Positions 1 through 11,652 of a DNA stretch of 60,000 nucleotides are shown in pieces; within the stretch, counting starts at the first letter, position 1; every line of letters starts with the position of its first letter. The stretch is taken from NCBI GenBank assembly GCA_950295325.1, contig OX485803.1:59289554-59349553 (forward strand), written 5' to 3'. A program made the position numbers and the translations under genes. This DNA is from Polytrichum commune. Its lineage: Eukaryota > Streptophyta > Polytrichopsida > Polytrichales > Polytrichaceae. The notes below the pieces were generated by a model. That model had not been told where the DNA came from. It was given only the letters and a program-made list of their open reading frames with translations, and ran no database searches.

Positions 1-37
1 ATGTTTAAAAGTGCCTGAATATAAAAGAGATACACAC

Positions 38-3000
38 CTGAAGAAGCATAGCACCACCTATAATACGAATTGCCCACTTCACAAACAATTCTACTCCCGA
101 GTCGATGCGTTGTCCATCCTCAGAAAGCACCATCTTCCGCACTCCCCAGTAGCCAAGCCAAGCACCAACCAGACCAACACCAAGACCAAAGAACACTGCC
201 ACCTGTTCATGAGTAACACACAACGCAGGAAGTATTTGAGTACACATTGCAACCTAGATCTAAGGCATCACAAGGACCTACTCAAAGCACTTGCATGACT
301 AACTATTGTTACATCTGCAGACGAATTGACAAATTTTATGTCAATGCTAACTCTTCTGTGAAAAACTGAAATGTAGCCACCTATAAAGAAAATGATATAT
401 AATTTATTCAACTTATGCTGATATAGCTGGTCTGTCTATGTGAGGATAAGGAATAAAGACCAACAGCTAATGCACTGATGCAGAATCTCCACGGCGGAGA
501 ATGTAAGATCAGAACAAATATGCAAAGGGCAAAAAAGAATGGCACTAACCGGGTTGAACATATCGTCACCAAGTCCAAGTTCATGGAGAAGCGAGCTCAC
601 GAGCCCAGTTAAATAATGCATTACCACAGTCCCCAATCCAAGCTGCACTATGCAGAAAATGCTTAGTCAGAACCATTAAGGAAAATTGGTGCCTGTCAGA
701 AATATCCTTGTAATTATTATGTTATAGACAACACCTACAGATATTGGTGAGCAGGGAGCAAAAGACATATCCAGGAGAGATACATGATCCAGAGGTCCAA
801 CAGCTACATACTTAAATGGAAAGCAAGAAAAGGGAAGCAACTAAGAATATACAATGAATCAAAAGAAAATAAACATGCAGCAATAGTCAAATGGTGTCAA
901 TCATTTGACCAGCAGCCATCCACAACAATCCACATGGAAGAAGCCATCTTCCACAACATAAGGAAATATTAGTCCATGCCGGAAGATGACTTCTGTAGAA
1001 CATGTATTTAAAAAATAAAATTATAGAGGCTTGTGAGAAAGATGAATAGTGTAGTCACGTACATTTCCACATAACAGTAACATTGAATCAGTGTTAATGT
1101 TGAAGTGCATACCAGTGAGCCATATAGAAGAAGGTATAGTGAACTCTTGCGTCCAGTTGGTAACAGTTTCATTCCCTGAAATTCCCAGAGAAGATCAAAT
1201 CACCACTAAAAATTTATGCATTCAACTCCAACCCACTGACAGAAATTGCACTTTGAAGACCCCTCCGTGACATCCAGGTTACCAACAGTCAATTCTTTGC
1301 TGCTACAGTTTAGGCATGTGCAAAGTCTTCATTGACTAGTAGTTTGAAAATCTACACTGATATAGATAAACTGCACAATTCCAAGAGCTCACATGTAAAG
1401 TGGTGAATTTTGCATTGGTACAGGCTGACTGTAGACTATCAAAATATTATGAAACACATCGAGCCTCAAATATTAAGCCAGCTATCTGATTAGTAAGGGG
1501 TCCATTGACATTGACCTAGTTGAGCTTGTGTTGGATCATAATCCCCATATCCTAGGAGGGCAGGGCTAACTGGAAGGTTGGATCAAGGCGTTAGTTCTGA
1601 TTGCAGACAAATACCTGATAGAGAAGTATAAGAATGACTAAGAAAACTCCCAAAGTCATTGCACTGCCATAGTAAAATGGCACCCATGCACTCACTTCAG
1701 GGGCAACCAACAAGAAAAGTATCCCCACAGCCAGGAAAGCATATCGATACGGCTGGCTCTCTGCACAAATAATAAGCTCTGTTACCAAGGGGCATAAAAT
1801 TGACAGCATATATTGTCTCCATTGTAAGAAAGTGAAACAAGGCATTTGAGCCAGCTACATGAACAGAACTGAAAAGACTGAAATCATGCTGTTGGCCAAG
1901 CAGGTTCATACTGAATTAGCCTGCATAGAACATCCTAGATTTTGCTTAAGTAATGTGATATGAAACAAATCACTATACTGTACTGTAGTTAGAAATCAAC
2001 ATTTGATTACCTAGTATAGGAAAGGGAAGGCAAGACAGAGCCATGCAAGGACATGTTCATAATACAACATTGCACCTATTTGATTTTGCGCACCTTCTTC
2101 AGCAGATATACTAAGAGCAACATCTGTATGTGATTCTGTGGTGCGGATGTCAATATATTTTGTCTCAAAAGGAGATGCAGCTCCAGACCAAGAGCCTTTT
2201 TCAAGAGGTCGCCAATTATCCTTTGCACACTGAGCCACTTCCATAGATCCATTCCTATGATAAAAACACATGGAGTGGCATTAGCAGGTCAAGTATTTGA
2301 GAGCTAGGACAGAGCAGATCAGATGGCATGCAAGTGTGAAATCATAATGAAGAATGGAACATAGACTATAACAAACCCTCCAAGCAAGCTCTACACTGCA
2401 CTGAAACAGTTGCAATCAACTTTGACATATACTATTCGCAATCGTGAGTGACCACTTACCGATGAACACAAACCTCAACCTTTGGAACGGAGATCCTGTA
2501 GGCAGCACTGTCTGCAGCTTGAACCCTGACTCGTGTAACGACTGCAAATTTTTTCAAATTTTTAATGCGGGATATTCCATGGATCCGAACCCGCATGCAG
2601 GCCACTAGGTCACCAGCTCTCACCCCCGGCGAGCTCTCCACAAAAACGCCATCCGCCACAGGGCGTAACTTAATAGCCTCCCCAATTGTGACATCTGCAA
2701 GGAGAATAAACACGCCTAAGACAATTTTTATTTGAAAAACTGGAAGTATAAGGACTTCCAAGACACACCTGAAGAGTAGATTTCCTGGGTCAAAGAATTT
2801 TAAGGTATTGTGTTTCTCAGCTCTATGGCTTCCAGAATATTTCAAGAATCCTGAAACCAAGATGGTATTGTGGCAACTTAATGGAGGCCTTCACAAAAAA
2901 AATTGTCACCAATAAACCCTTGAAGTGATTGAAAGAAACAGAGGACGCAAGAACAGTAAATGGCGATGCGCCTAAAATCTTCGTCATTGACACCCATGAT

Positions 3001-3738
3001 GTAAACCCCATATATGCAATACTATTAATGAAGTGAATCACCAGGTTTTAAAGCTCCGACAAATCCCCGCCTCCGATGTCTTCCCCAAGAACGACGAGAC
3101 ATGTAATACGCCGGGTCTAGGGTTGAGTTCCAGTCTCATAAAATCTTGAGAGACTTGAGGACGACGACATGTAAATTGCAGTGTAAACCTAAACCCAAAG
3201 ATTCCTCAGCGAATGCAGATTTGACAGACATTCAAATTTGAGAGTTCTCTAAAACGGTCGGCAAAAAACACTCCCTTAACAAAAAGCAAGCGAGCGATCA
3301 AGCTCACCCAAGTGACGCAAAAAACTACCCATTCCAATACTCTACAGCTGAAACACCAACTTCTCAAAAATAAAAAATCTCCTTGTGTCAACCTACTAAA
3401 TTTTGCTAAACCCGTTGTCAATCGATATCCTCGTTTCCCATGACCCGCCAATCAAACAACCAAACCCATCAAACCCATGCAATTATAAACCCACCGAACC
3501 CCACTAAACCCTGGCGGAGTAATTCAGATGCCCAACAAAACCCTGTGCCAAATCACGCCCAACAACCACAACAAAGCGCCCGCGCATTTTTTTCCCACAT
3601 AAAAAAATTCAAACGAGTTCTTCGGTGTGTGAGATTACCAGGAAACGGATGGATGCCAGGTCGGTCCAAAGTGACAGCCGGCCATACCAGGCACAGGAAG
3701 AGAAGTGCACTACAAATGACCTTCATGATGCCGGCCAT
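38..3738 (-). CDS. PNET2: PNET2/NEMP-family nuclear envelope membrane protein, 3' end outside window
   Basis: Seven exons on the minus strand: 3738-3639, 2694-2460, 2254-2094, 1760-1615, 1175-1113, 642-550, 202-38. They join in phase to 321 residues and the frame continues past the window edge. The product begins with a signal peptide (MAGIMKVICSALLFLCLVWP), then a lumenal domain with the plant NEMP signature VEVCVHRNGSMEVAQC and DNWRPLEKGSW. Several membrane segments follow, around YAFLAVGILFLLVAPEVS, TLGVFLVILILLYQ and VAVFFGLGVGLVGAWLGYW, together with the conserved GMKLLPTGRK and VRKMVLSEDG motifs. NEMP/TMEM194 proteins are inner nuclear membrane proteins; plant PNET2 links the envelope to chromatin. 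An upstream in-frame Met at 3759 is possible, but 3738 starts the signal peptide cleanly. The gene shares a divergent promoter with the next one. All splice sites are GT-AG. The family call is firm; the missing C-terminus cannot be described. Confidence 0.9.
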
Positions 3739-4872
3739 GTAACTTAACCAGCCGGCCAAAAAGCTTGGGAAAACTGCCCAGAGGCTATATGTATGTATGG
3801 TACTGATGCTGCTGCCGCTGTTTGGCTGATTTAGTTTGCGCTCTTGGGCTGCAGCAGGCTTCCTAACTTACATGAGCAGCAGATTAATGAGAAGAGACAG
3901 GAGAGGAGTATGAAGGGCCCCTGTCCTGTCCTTGGGCTTTTGGCCGGGGCCCATCGACAAGCAACAAGCAACAAGCCTTGCCTTTACCTGGCCTTGTGTT
4001 GCCTTGGAGGACAGGGCAGAATTGTTCGAAGTTGAGTAAAAGGTTGAAGCAGCTGTGTGTGTATCTTATGATATATGTAGTTAGCCTACGAGAAACGCTA
4101 GGAATAGACAGACTTACTTACAGCATTTCACCACTTTTTCCCTTTCACACACTCAGGTTCCTACTTTACCCCATCCAACACGTGCCAATGGACATGATGA
4201 GGATTGCCATCCCAACCTGTCTTCACATTCCGTGTGCACCGCAAGATCATCGATGTACTTACCCAAGGGGATACTGTGACAGGCCAAATAACCGCCGTGC
4301 ACTGACGGGCAAAGTAGGGTGCGGTAATAGGTATCCCTCCTACCACCATGCCTACCACCGCGAGAATGGCGGGAAACCGAAACCCTCCCTTCCCGCCACT
4401 CGCCCGCGCCTCTTCTCCCAACCCTTCCGCTCCAATTGGGAAATGCAGGCATCTGATCAGCTTCCTCGTGATATCTATCACCTGCCTCGACGTCCAATTG
4501 CTAGGGTCAACATATTTAGTGGCATCGGCCTGTGAGGAGTTGTTCGAGGTTTTCGTAGCTGTGACGAGGATTGATTGAGTGAGGACCCAATTCCGTTGAG
4601 GGACGTAGAATTCAGGTCTTAGAGGGAGGAGAGAATTTGGGTGAACGCTGATTGCTGTTGGGTGTGTCTTCAAGTTTTGTGGGTATGTCCCAGAAGTCGG
4701 ATTCTGGGTGAGAAGTGGGAGTTGTGGGAATTGTATTTCTTCTGGACTTTGTAGGTTTTGATTGGACCTGTGCGATACGAGAAAGTTGGGAGTGTGCTTG
4801 ATGTGCAATAATTTGCTGTTTGTGACTTGAGAAGGGTTTGGGAAAGGGAAGGGGAAGGGGCTTGCTTTCAAC
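3739..4872. promoter_or_regulatory. Divergent promoter region between PNET2 and MCMBP genes
   Basis: About 1.1 kb separates the two opposed start codons and must hold both 5' UTRs and promoters. It contains an E2F-type site (separate entry) and no conserved protein. An antisense reading frame over 4161-4904 spans it, but has low-complexity sequence with no family resemblance, so I do not call it a gene. Confidence 0.6.
4368..4376 (-). promoter_or_regulatory. Consensus E2F binding site upstream of MCMBP/ETG1
   Basis: The plus strand reads GGCGGGAAA, the exact complement of TTTCCCGCC, the canonical E2F/DP site. A second, one-mismatch copy (CTTCCCGCC) lies in opposite orientation about 20 bp away, near 4389-4397. 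The Arabidopsis orthologue of the downstream gene was named E2F TARGET GENE 1, so the site fits its expected S-phase regulation. It lies about 500 bp before the MCMBP start codon. Function is inferred. Confidence 0.6.
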
Positions 4873-7800
4873 ATGGGAGGTCCAGCGATGGACTTGTATG
4901 GCAACCCTCTAGGCGCCGTGAGGGTGCTGTTTGAGAAGTCTTGCAGAAATGCGGTGTCCGCTGTGGAATTGACTCAGTCGGATTGGGGAATACAGGATGT
5001 GTTCCAGTCCCATCTCTACGGCCAGAATGGGCACACCCAGGTAGGGCTTCCTGGTCAGAGGGCGTGATGATGAAGTTGGGGGGATGTGTTTTGCTAAGGG
5101 GGTTTAGCAGATGGTATCCTTTTGGTTTGGCATATGGCACATTTCGTCCCCCTCGCAGAGCAATGTATAAATAGTCATATGCAACCAAGAGAAATGGCAA
5201 TGTGTAAATAGAAATGGTTAATAGTCGACGATTGATTACCAGCCCTTTTAAGAGTAATGGACATGGGCACTCAATGGTCTACCATGAGTCAAATTTGTCA
5301 TTTAAAGCCTGTAGGCTTTCCTGTCTCGGCGATTGAGAGTGCGCAATTCAAGAGCTCCTGAGAGTAGCTCATTATTTGAGAATTAGCAAGGAAATGTGAC
5401 CACATTGTAAAGTCTCGAATAGAAACTTTCCATGTGGACTCCCTTGTGCTGTGTTTGTGGAACTGAAAGCAATGTTACTGCGGTTTATCGTTGTCTCTCT
5501 GAGTGCTTTAAATTGTGCATTTCATGATCCGGTTGACACTACACTGGCATTATGAGTGGCAGCAAGCAAGGTGAGCGCACGAATTTATCTCACTTTTTTT
5601 CATACGAGAGATATTGTGTTTGATGTATTCAGGTCCCTGAACTGAACTCTGTTACTCTGGATGCTATCCCTGTCAATACACTTGTCCGCTTTCGTGGCAT
5701 GGTAAGAATTACTTTGGCCTTCAGTTTGTTCAGCAATGCTTTGGTTAAGAGTCCTTGTGATTATGCTATTTAAACTGGCGATGCAAGTTGAACAAGCGGA
5801 GCTCGGTGTAATAATTCCTGAACATATAGGGAAGTTGTAATGGTTAAATACTACCTGTTGAGTCGGCTTGTATATATAAGCCTCAGGATTAACAACTTAG
5901 TTTCTGGACTCTTGATGTGACAGATACATTCTAATGTGGTCGTTTCTGATAATGTAAAATTCTCTTTTACCCAGGTACAAGACATGTTCGATGTTGAATA
6001 CTTCATTGGAGCTTACAAGGTGGGCTCATAATTACTTGTACCTCACACGGTTGCTAGTGCCTGTAATATGACATTGCATTGGAATTTTGTAGAAATCTCT
6101 CTCTCTCTCTCTCTCTCAACAAAATTTTCCTGATGTATTTGTTCCAGGATCAGGGGGTATGGCATACAACCAAGTACACAGATGTAGCTGATGTGCCATC
6201 TGGATCAGGATCAGAATCAGAAGCTCAAATGTGGGATCGCCGCCTGCTCTACTGCGTCCCAGTGTGTCCTCTTGTCCTACCCAACATGCCAAGTTTTTGT
6301 GATGAATTTGGTCGAATTCTATGTGTATGTGCTATGTACTCCTTCCCAGGCAGATCATGGTTATCAGGGCATGCTCACACTTCGTGGAAGTCATCATGTT
6401 TCTGACATGTCAGTTGGGTTTTGCAGGTACCAGGGGAGAATTTGTGGGTGAAGGAAGCATGCTCTGCAATAAGTTCCACATTACGGGAGGACATTCCATC
6501 AGGATCACAGGGTGGAAAACGACAACGAGAGGACTCAAATGGTGAAGGAGTTCCTGAGGTCTTTAAATCTTCTCCTCTTTTCTGTTCTCCACTTTAATGG
6601 TAGTAGGTAGGCACTTACAAATTTGTTGAATACCAGTGCAGACTCTTCATAATGTAGCGAGGCCAATTTTATAAGTGTACATGACATTATTTTGATCTAT
6701 TCTGATGTTTTGCAGGATATGGAGTCAGATGGACCAATTTTAGACAGTGGAAGTGACATAAAACGCCTGGTAAGGCAGTCAATCGACCTGGATCAGATTG
6801 GAACATACTCATTCCAGTTCACTCCTTTTTTCTTGCTTAAGGCTTCCTGCATTAGATTGTCTACTTCAAGATGATGTTGCAAACGTCTAAAATCATTTGG
6901 TAGAATAGAATTGTCTTACTAGAATGTTGCAATTCAGATGAAGAACTCTGCTAATCATACAGTGTTGGCTGTCAGAGAGGGGATGGAGAGGCATCTATGT
7001 CTTTAGGTGAAACTTCTGGTTCTGAGCTTGATTTGAATATGCCACTTAACTCAGTTGGTGGAAACAAGTTGTTTCCCTGCTTAGTCAAGGTAAATTGCCA
7101 TCCCCCTTGACCTCTTGTGTGCTTTCAAGAATGTCTTTGTACTGATTTATTTATATTTCAGCAGCACTTGGTCGCCTTGGGGTGCAAGCCTAATTGCCCC
7201 ATGTATCACAACCAACCAGGTAACCTCATTTTGATCTCTTTGAAACTGGAAATTGTAGTTGCATCTCAAATCTCTATAGTTACCATGAAAATTTATGCTG
7301 GAGAATATGTCAGACAAAGAAGTTCTGCATGCCTGTCATACAACATCATCTGGAATTTTTGCTAGGTTTACGATGGCCAAGATGCAGAACTTAAACTCAA
7401 TGACATCGTGGAGTTTTTTGGGGTTCTCACTTTTGACCCTGAGTTATCAACTGCAAGCTTCTCTGTAAATAGTGGGGAGAGTGGCCTTATCAGCGGCATT
7501 GGATCAGCTTTCCTGGAAGACCATGTTTCTGTGCGGCTACCAGCTAGCAAGGTTAGTCCTAAAATGGGTGTGAAGGCAGCAAGACTTTGAGAATTCAAGT
7601 GCTGGTGGGTGAATTTGGACTATTGTTATTCCATATGAAGTGTTTGAGCAAGGGTTGCATGTGCAGGTTCCACGCTTGCAGTGCATTACTTTGAGGAAAA
7701 TGTGCCAATATAATCCCAGCACTCAAGCTCTTGGATCTCCTTGTACTGTAAGATTTTGCACTAGTCCTTGTTGACTTGGATTCCAGAGTTTCATACCATT

Positions 7801-9954
7801 GGCTCAACTGCCTAACTCCTTTCCTGTACTAAATTGAGAGGATGCTGACATTTTTAAAATGTAGTGACGGGAAGCTGTGGATTAGAGTACTCCAATGTAT
7901 TCTGATGTTTTGTATACTGCAGATGCCAAGCTTTAGCATACCAATTAGATGTTGAGTTTAGGTGGATTTGATATTGCAGTACTTCATGCTTGCGTTTGCA
8001 CTTGCCAGATGTCAACAGCAGAAATTTTGCAGACTAGGCAGTCCCTTGTAAATTACCTTTCAGTATCACTTGGCGGTGATGTTCTTGCAGCTGAGTACAT
8101 GCTCTTACATCTTCTCTCTCAGGTGATGAGGCTAATCTTGTATATTTGTGCATTATTAGAATATGAATTCCAGATGTGATGTTATCCTAGAGGGAATTTT
8201 GACACAAGTAGTTGAATACTTGCCATAGGTGTCAGAGCTACCACCTCTCTCTTTCATGCAGCGCATCAACTTGCCCATATGTTTCCCCAGTGTTGTATTC
8301 GCAAAAAGCCTTCATCATGAGCAACGTCAGTCTAAGATGGAATACTTGATTGACGCAAATATGTAGGTGCATGCACGGGTGGACTCCATGGCTCTGGGAA
8401 AGCTTTCGCTCAATCTCACTGGCTGCAACCCAGGATCAGAAGGTGGCCCATCCCCAGTAGCTGTTACAGCAGCAGACACCATCGCAAAGTTGGTTCCTAG
8501 GTCACACTTGATGCCTCTTTCACTCACAACTCTGAATCAGGCATCTATTGCTCCTCGGAAGGATTATGTGTCAAACAGGTATACTTTCTTTTGTATAAAT
8601 TAGGTCAGTACCATACAATCCGGGATATACTCTGTTGTACTTTTACTTTGGTACTTATGGTTCTTTGAATGTTTCTGTTGCAACTTCTCAGCTTTCATGA
8701 TACGTCAGGTCATATCTAGGATAGGGCATCTCTGTGCAAGAATGTTGAGAAATGTGTATTCCTTTTGTGGAATATCACATTGTGTAGAAACATGGTTACA
8801 GCCCAAGTAACGTTTTGTATACTGCAGGCTTGTGACAGGTCCAATGCAACTTGCAGATGGGACACACTTGACTCTTGATGAGACAACTTTGCAAGCAGGC
8901 ACACTGAATGCTGATGGTGTCCAAAATATTGAGGTTTTGAAGCATCTTTTGCAATGGCAAAAGGTGAGGCATATTGCTGCCATCATTGAAGTTTTCACTA
9001 GATTTATGCTTATTGGTGAAGGTTGTGCGCATAAAAGTAGTTCCTGGGACGTTCATGGGTTGTCAGGGAGACAATTCAAATGTAATGTGTTAGTCTGCCA
9101 CACGTGGCTTAAGTATCTCCTTGCTTAATGAAGACCCATCCTGACAGTTCCAAGTTTGGTCCAGGTTGAGTACGACTTCCAGTTTTACAAAATGGAAATG
9201 CCGGCGGATATACCTATTCTGGTTCTTTCCCAGGTGACCTTCCTATTCTATCAATTACATTGTAACCCTACATGCAACATTCACTCCACTGCACTGGATA
9301 TTACTCTTAACAATATTAACAGTTGTGTGACAGTTTGCAAACTCCTGAATGCATTGTTGCTGTCAAAATGCCACAGGCAAAATCAAGAATCCTCCCTACA
9401 GATGTAGTTGTCCCTCTCAATCCAACTTCTACTCCTGGCACACTAAATGTTACGGATGTGGATTTTACCAACTGGCGTCGCTACCTTGCAATAACAAAAG
9501 AAATGGATCACAGTTTGGACTCATCCATGCAGAAGGTAAGTTTTCTATGCAAGATTTTTATCATTGCTTGATTGGTGTACCCACGCAATGCCCTTTTGTG
9601 ATTCTGAACCTGGTTCTCACTGATTGCAGAGTGTAGAGAACGATCTTGTGGCAGCACGACAGGAAGATCGAACATTAGGACCTGAAACATTTCATAGGTG
9701 AGACAAGTTTTTAAGTAAGCAATAAATTGGTGATTTGTGGAAATATGAGATGTTCGGACTAGAAATGGAACTTGTTTCTTGCATGGAGAGGGTAGTGGTC
9801 ATTGACCCACAATTTGTGGACTGTGGTTGGCAGGTGGCTTACAATGGCTAGACTGATGTCTGTAAGCTATCTAGAACCAACTCTTCTACCACAGAGATGG
9901 CAGATGGTGCAAGCTTTAGAGCACCGCTGTGCATTGCGACTGCGTTGCTTGTAA
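4873..9954 (+). CDS. ETG1: Mini-chromosome maintenance complex-binding protein (MCMBP/ETG1)
   Basis: Sixteen exons: 4873-5040, 5633-5701, 5975-6019, 6148-6261, 6427-6558, 6716-6769, 6976-7089, 7366-7551, 7667-7747, 8009-8122, 8367-8578, 8828-8963, 9165-9233, 9323-9535, 9630-9697, 9834-9954. They join in phase to 631 residues, close to the usual 590-640. Recognisable blocks are YCVPVPGENLWVKEA, VKVYDGQDAELKLNDIVEFF, VHARVDSMALGKLSLNL, ADGTHLTLDETTLQAGTLN and the C-terminal FHRWLTMARLMS. MCMBP binds MCM3-7 in place of MCM2, acts in unloading or assembling the replicative helicase, and in plants is needed for sister-chromatid cohesion. The ATG at 4873 starts the conserved N-terminus and is the only in-frame start before it. 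Intron 3 carries a (CT)n tract. An E2F site lies upstream. Confidence 0.93.
6095..6117. repeat. (CT)n microsatellite in MCMBP intron 3
   Basis: About 11 perfect CT dinucleotides lie just before the branch/acceptor region of the intron that ends at 6147. They probably extend its polypyrimidine tract. Confidence 0.85.
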
Positions 9955-11652
9955 CGGGAATGCGCAAGCAAGAACATGTCATTTTCCTGACCACTCAATG
10001 GACCTCTTATCATTTTCATTCCACCTGATACATAATCCTTCTACAACAAACTCAAAAGAGGAGTAACCAGAAAATATACAGCAGTACCTTATGCAGAGAA
10101 TTTTAGTTCAGTCAGTCTAGCTTTCACAACCTAATCGTCATCTTCCTGCACAATTGCCTATTCTCTGTAGATTTTTCCCCTCGCCTAGTTATGTGGCGAT
10201 CACTTACAAGTTGTGTTATAAACAAGGGGTATGATACATCACACTACTTCTCTTAGATGTAGAGCAGTGTACATTGCACAATGGATCAGGTAGGTTTGGT
10301 AGCATATATGGCATTTTGGAAATGGCTATTAGATTATTACTTCCAGCTGGGGAGCTCTCTTCCTTTTTGGCTACTCTGCAGGACAATGCAATTTTCTTAA
10401 ATCAAATTGTGAGATGTATGTGCACATGAACTTTTGCCTTACATTCATTGCAAAAGCTCACCACTGTCCAATTCCCAAGCGATCCGCTCTTGTTCTCAGT
10501 GAAGGTAGTCTTCAACTCTCGAAAGCCTGGCCATAGTACTTGTACCTGTAGCTCTTTTCATATGTGAAGGCCATGACAGTATGAAGGAACTCCCAGGGTA
10601 CACAAGGGTGTGATAGGTTACTACATTGGAAAGCTTTTGAAAAGATCTACAACATAGTCTTCATTGTTTGGTGAGTGAGATGGAATAGTACATGAAATTC
10701 TCATTACATCTGGGAATTATTGATGGTTGGACAAAATTACCATGTTTATTAAATATGGAACTCAGGAAGAAATTTGTACCGACTGTTGGAGTATCATGAT
10801 GTATGCAAGGATTTCCTAAATTGAAGCCAAAATTTCTTCATTGGTGGACAAAAAAAATTTACATTGGAGCAGAAACTGTGCACAGTTTTTTGCTGTGCAC
10901 AAATTGTACAAGGTGCAACATCTTATCGTTTGTCATTGTGGGAGCAAAGCAAACAAGGATTACAGCGAAGGCTGAACAGCTGACAGATTGATAGCATATC
11001 ATGTTTCTATTTGCTGACATATATTGAGGGGTCAACAAATTTTATTTTTGGTTTCTTTTGTATGATATAATTGGGTGGATCATGAGGGAGGAATTCGCCA
11101 CCCATAGAGAGAGGGCAGAGGAGGATGGTTGCCCGCTCCCTTGTCCGTCCATAAGGGAGGAGCAAATAGCTATTAGGGTCCAGTAGGGTTGTCTTGTTTT
11201 GAGGGTTGATGAATATATTATGCACTTTTTAATGATGTTTTTGTCAGGGGCTCACGGGAGGGTGGAGATCCGCCAACAATAGACAGAGTGGAAATTGAAG
11301 GATCTTCTCCTTTACTTATCCTTCCAGGAAGGAGGTGCGAAGCAGATAGGATTTGCAACTAATGCACCGCTTGCACGTTCCAGACATCGGACATTTCAAA
11401 ATGTTCAATGTTTCAAATAGTCGGCTATCCTGTTTTAAGGTGCTGACATGACTTAAGGGTTGACGGCTTCTGCTTTAAGTTTTTTTACAATGTTTTTGTC
11501 AGGTGGGTCTCGGCACGTAAGATTCACATATTAGCCAGATTCGTAGTACACACCAAGAGGATAAACAAGAAAAAAGACACATTCAAGTGAACGCCGTGAG
11601 ACCACTAGGGTGCAAGAAGTGAAACTCGGTCTTGAGAATGCCCATGTACTTT
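9955..11652. other. Convergent intergenic region, MCMBP to DUF455
   Basis: The region contains the 3' ends of two convergent genes and no supported coding sequence. Two loosely similar purine-rich blocks (about 11030-11210 and 11230-11370) share 'GGGAGG...CGCCA' and 'AAGGAGG' motifs and may be an old tandem duplication. Nothing else is recognised. Confidence 0.5.

Noticed and set aside
4161-4904. 247-codon minus-strand ORF across the divergent promoter
   Set aside because: Pro/Ser/Asn-rich with no family resemblance; it overlaps the promoter and MCMBP exon 1 on the other strand.
7162-7220. Extra MCMBP exon after a good TTTCAG acceptor
   Set aside because: Joining exon 7 directly to 7366 gives the family-conserved VKVYDGQDAEL junction; the candidate would interrupt it.
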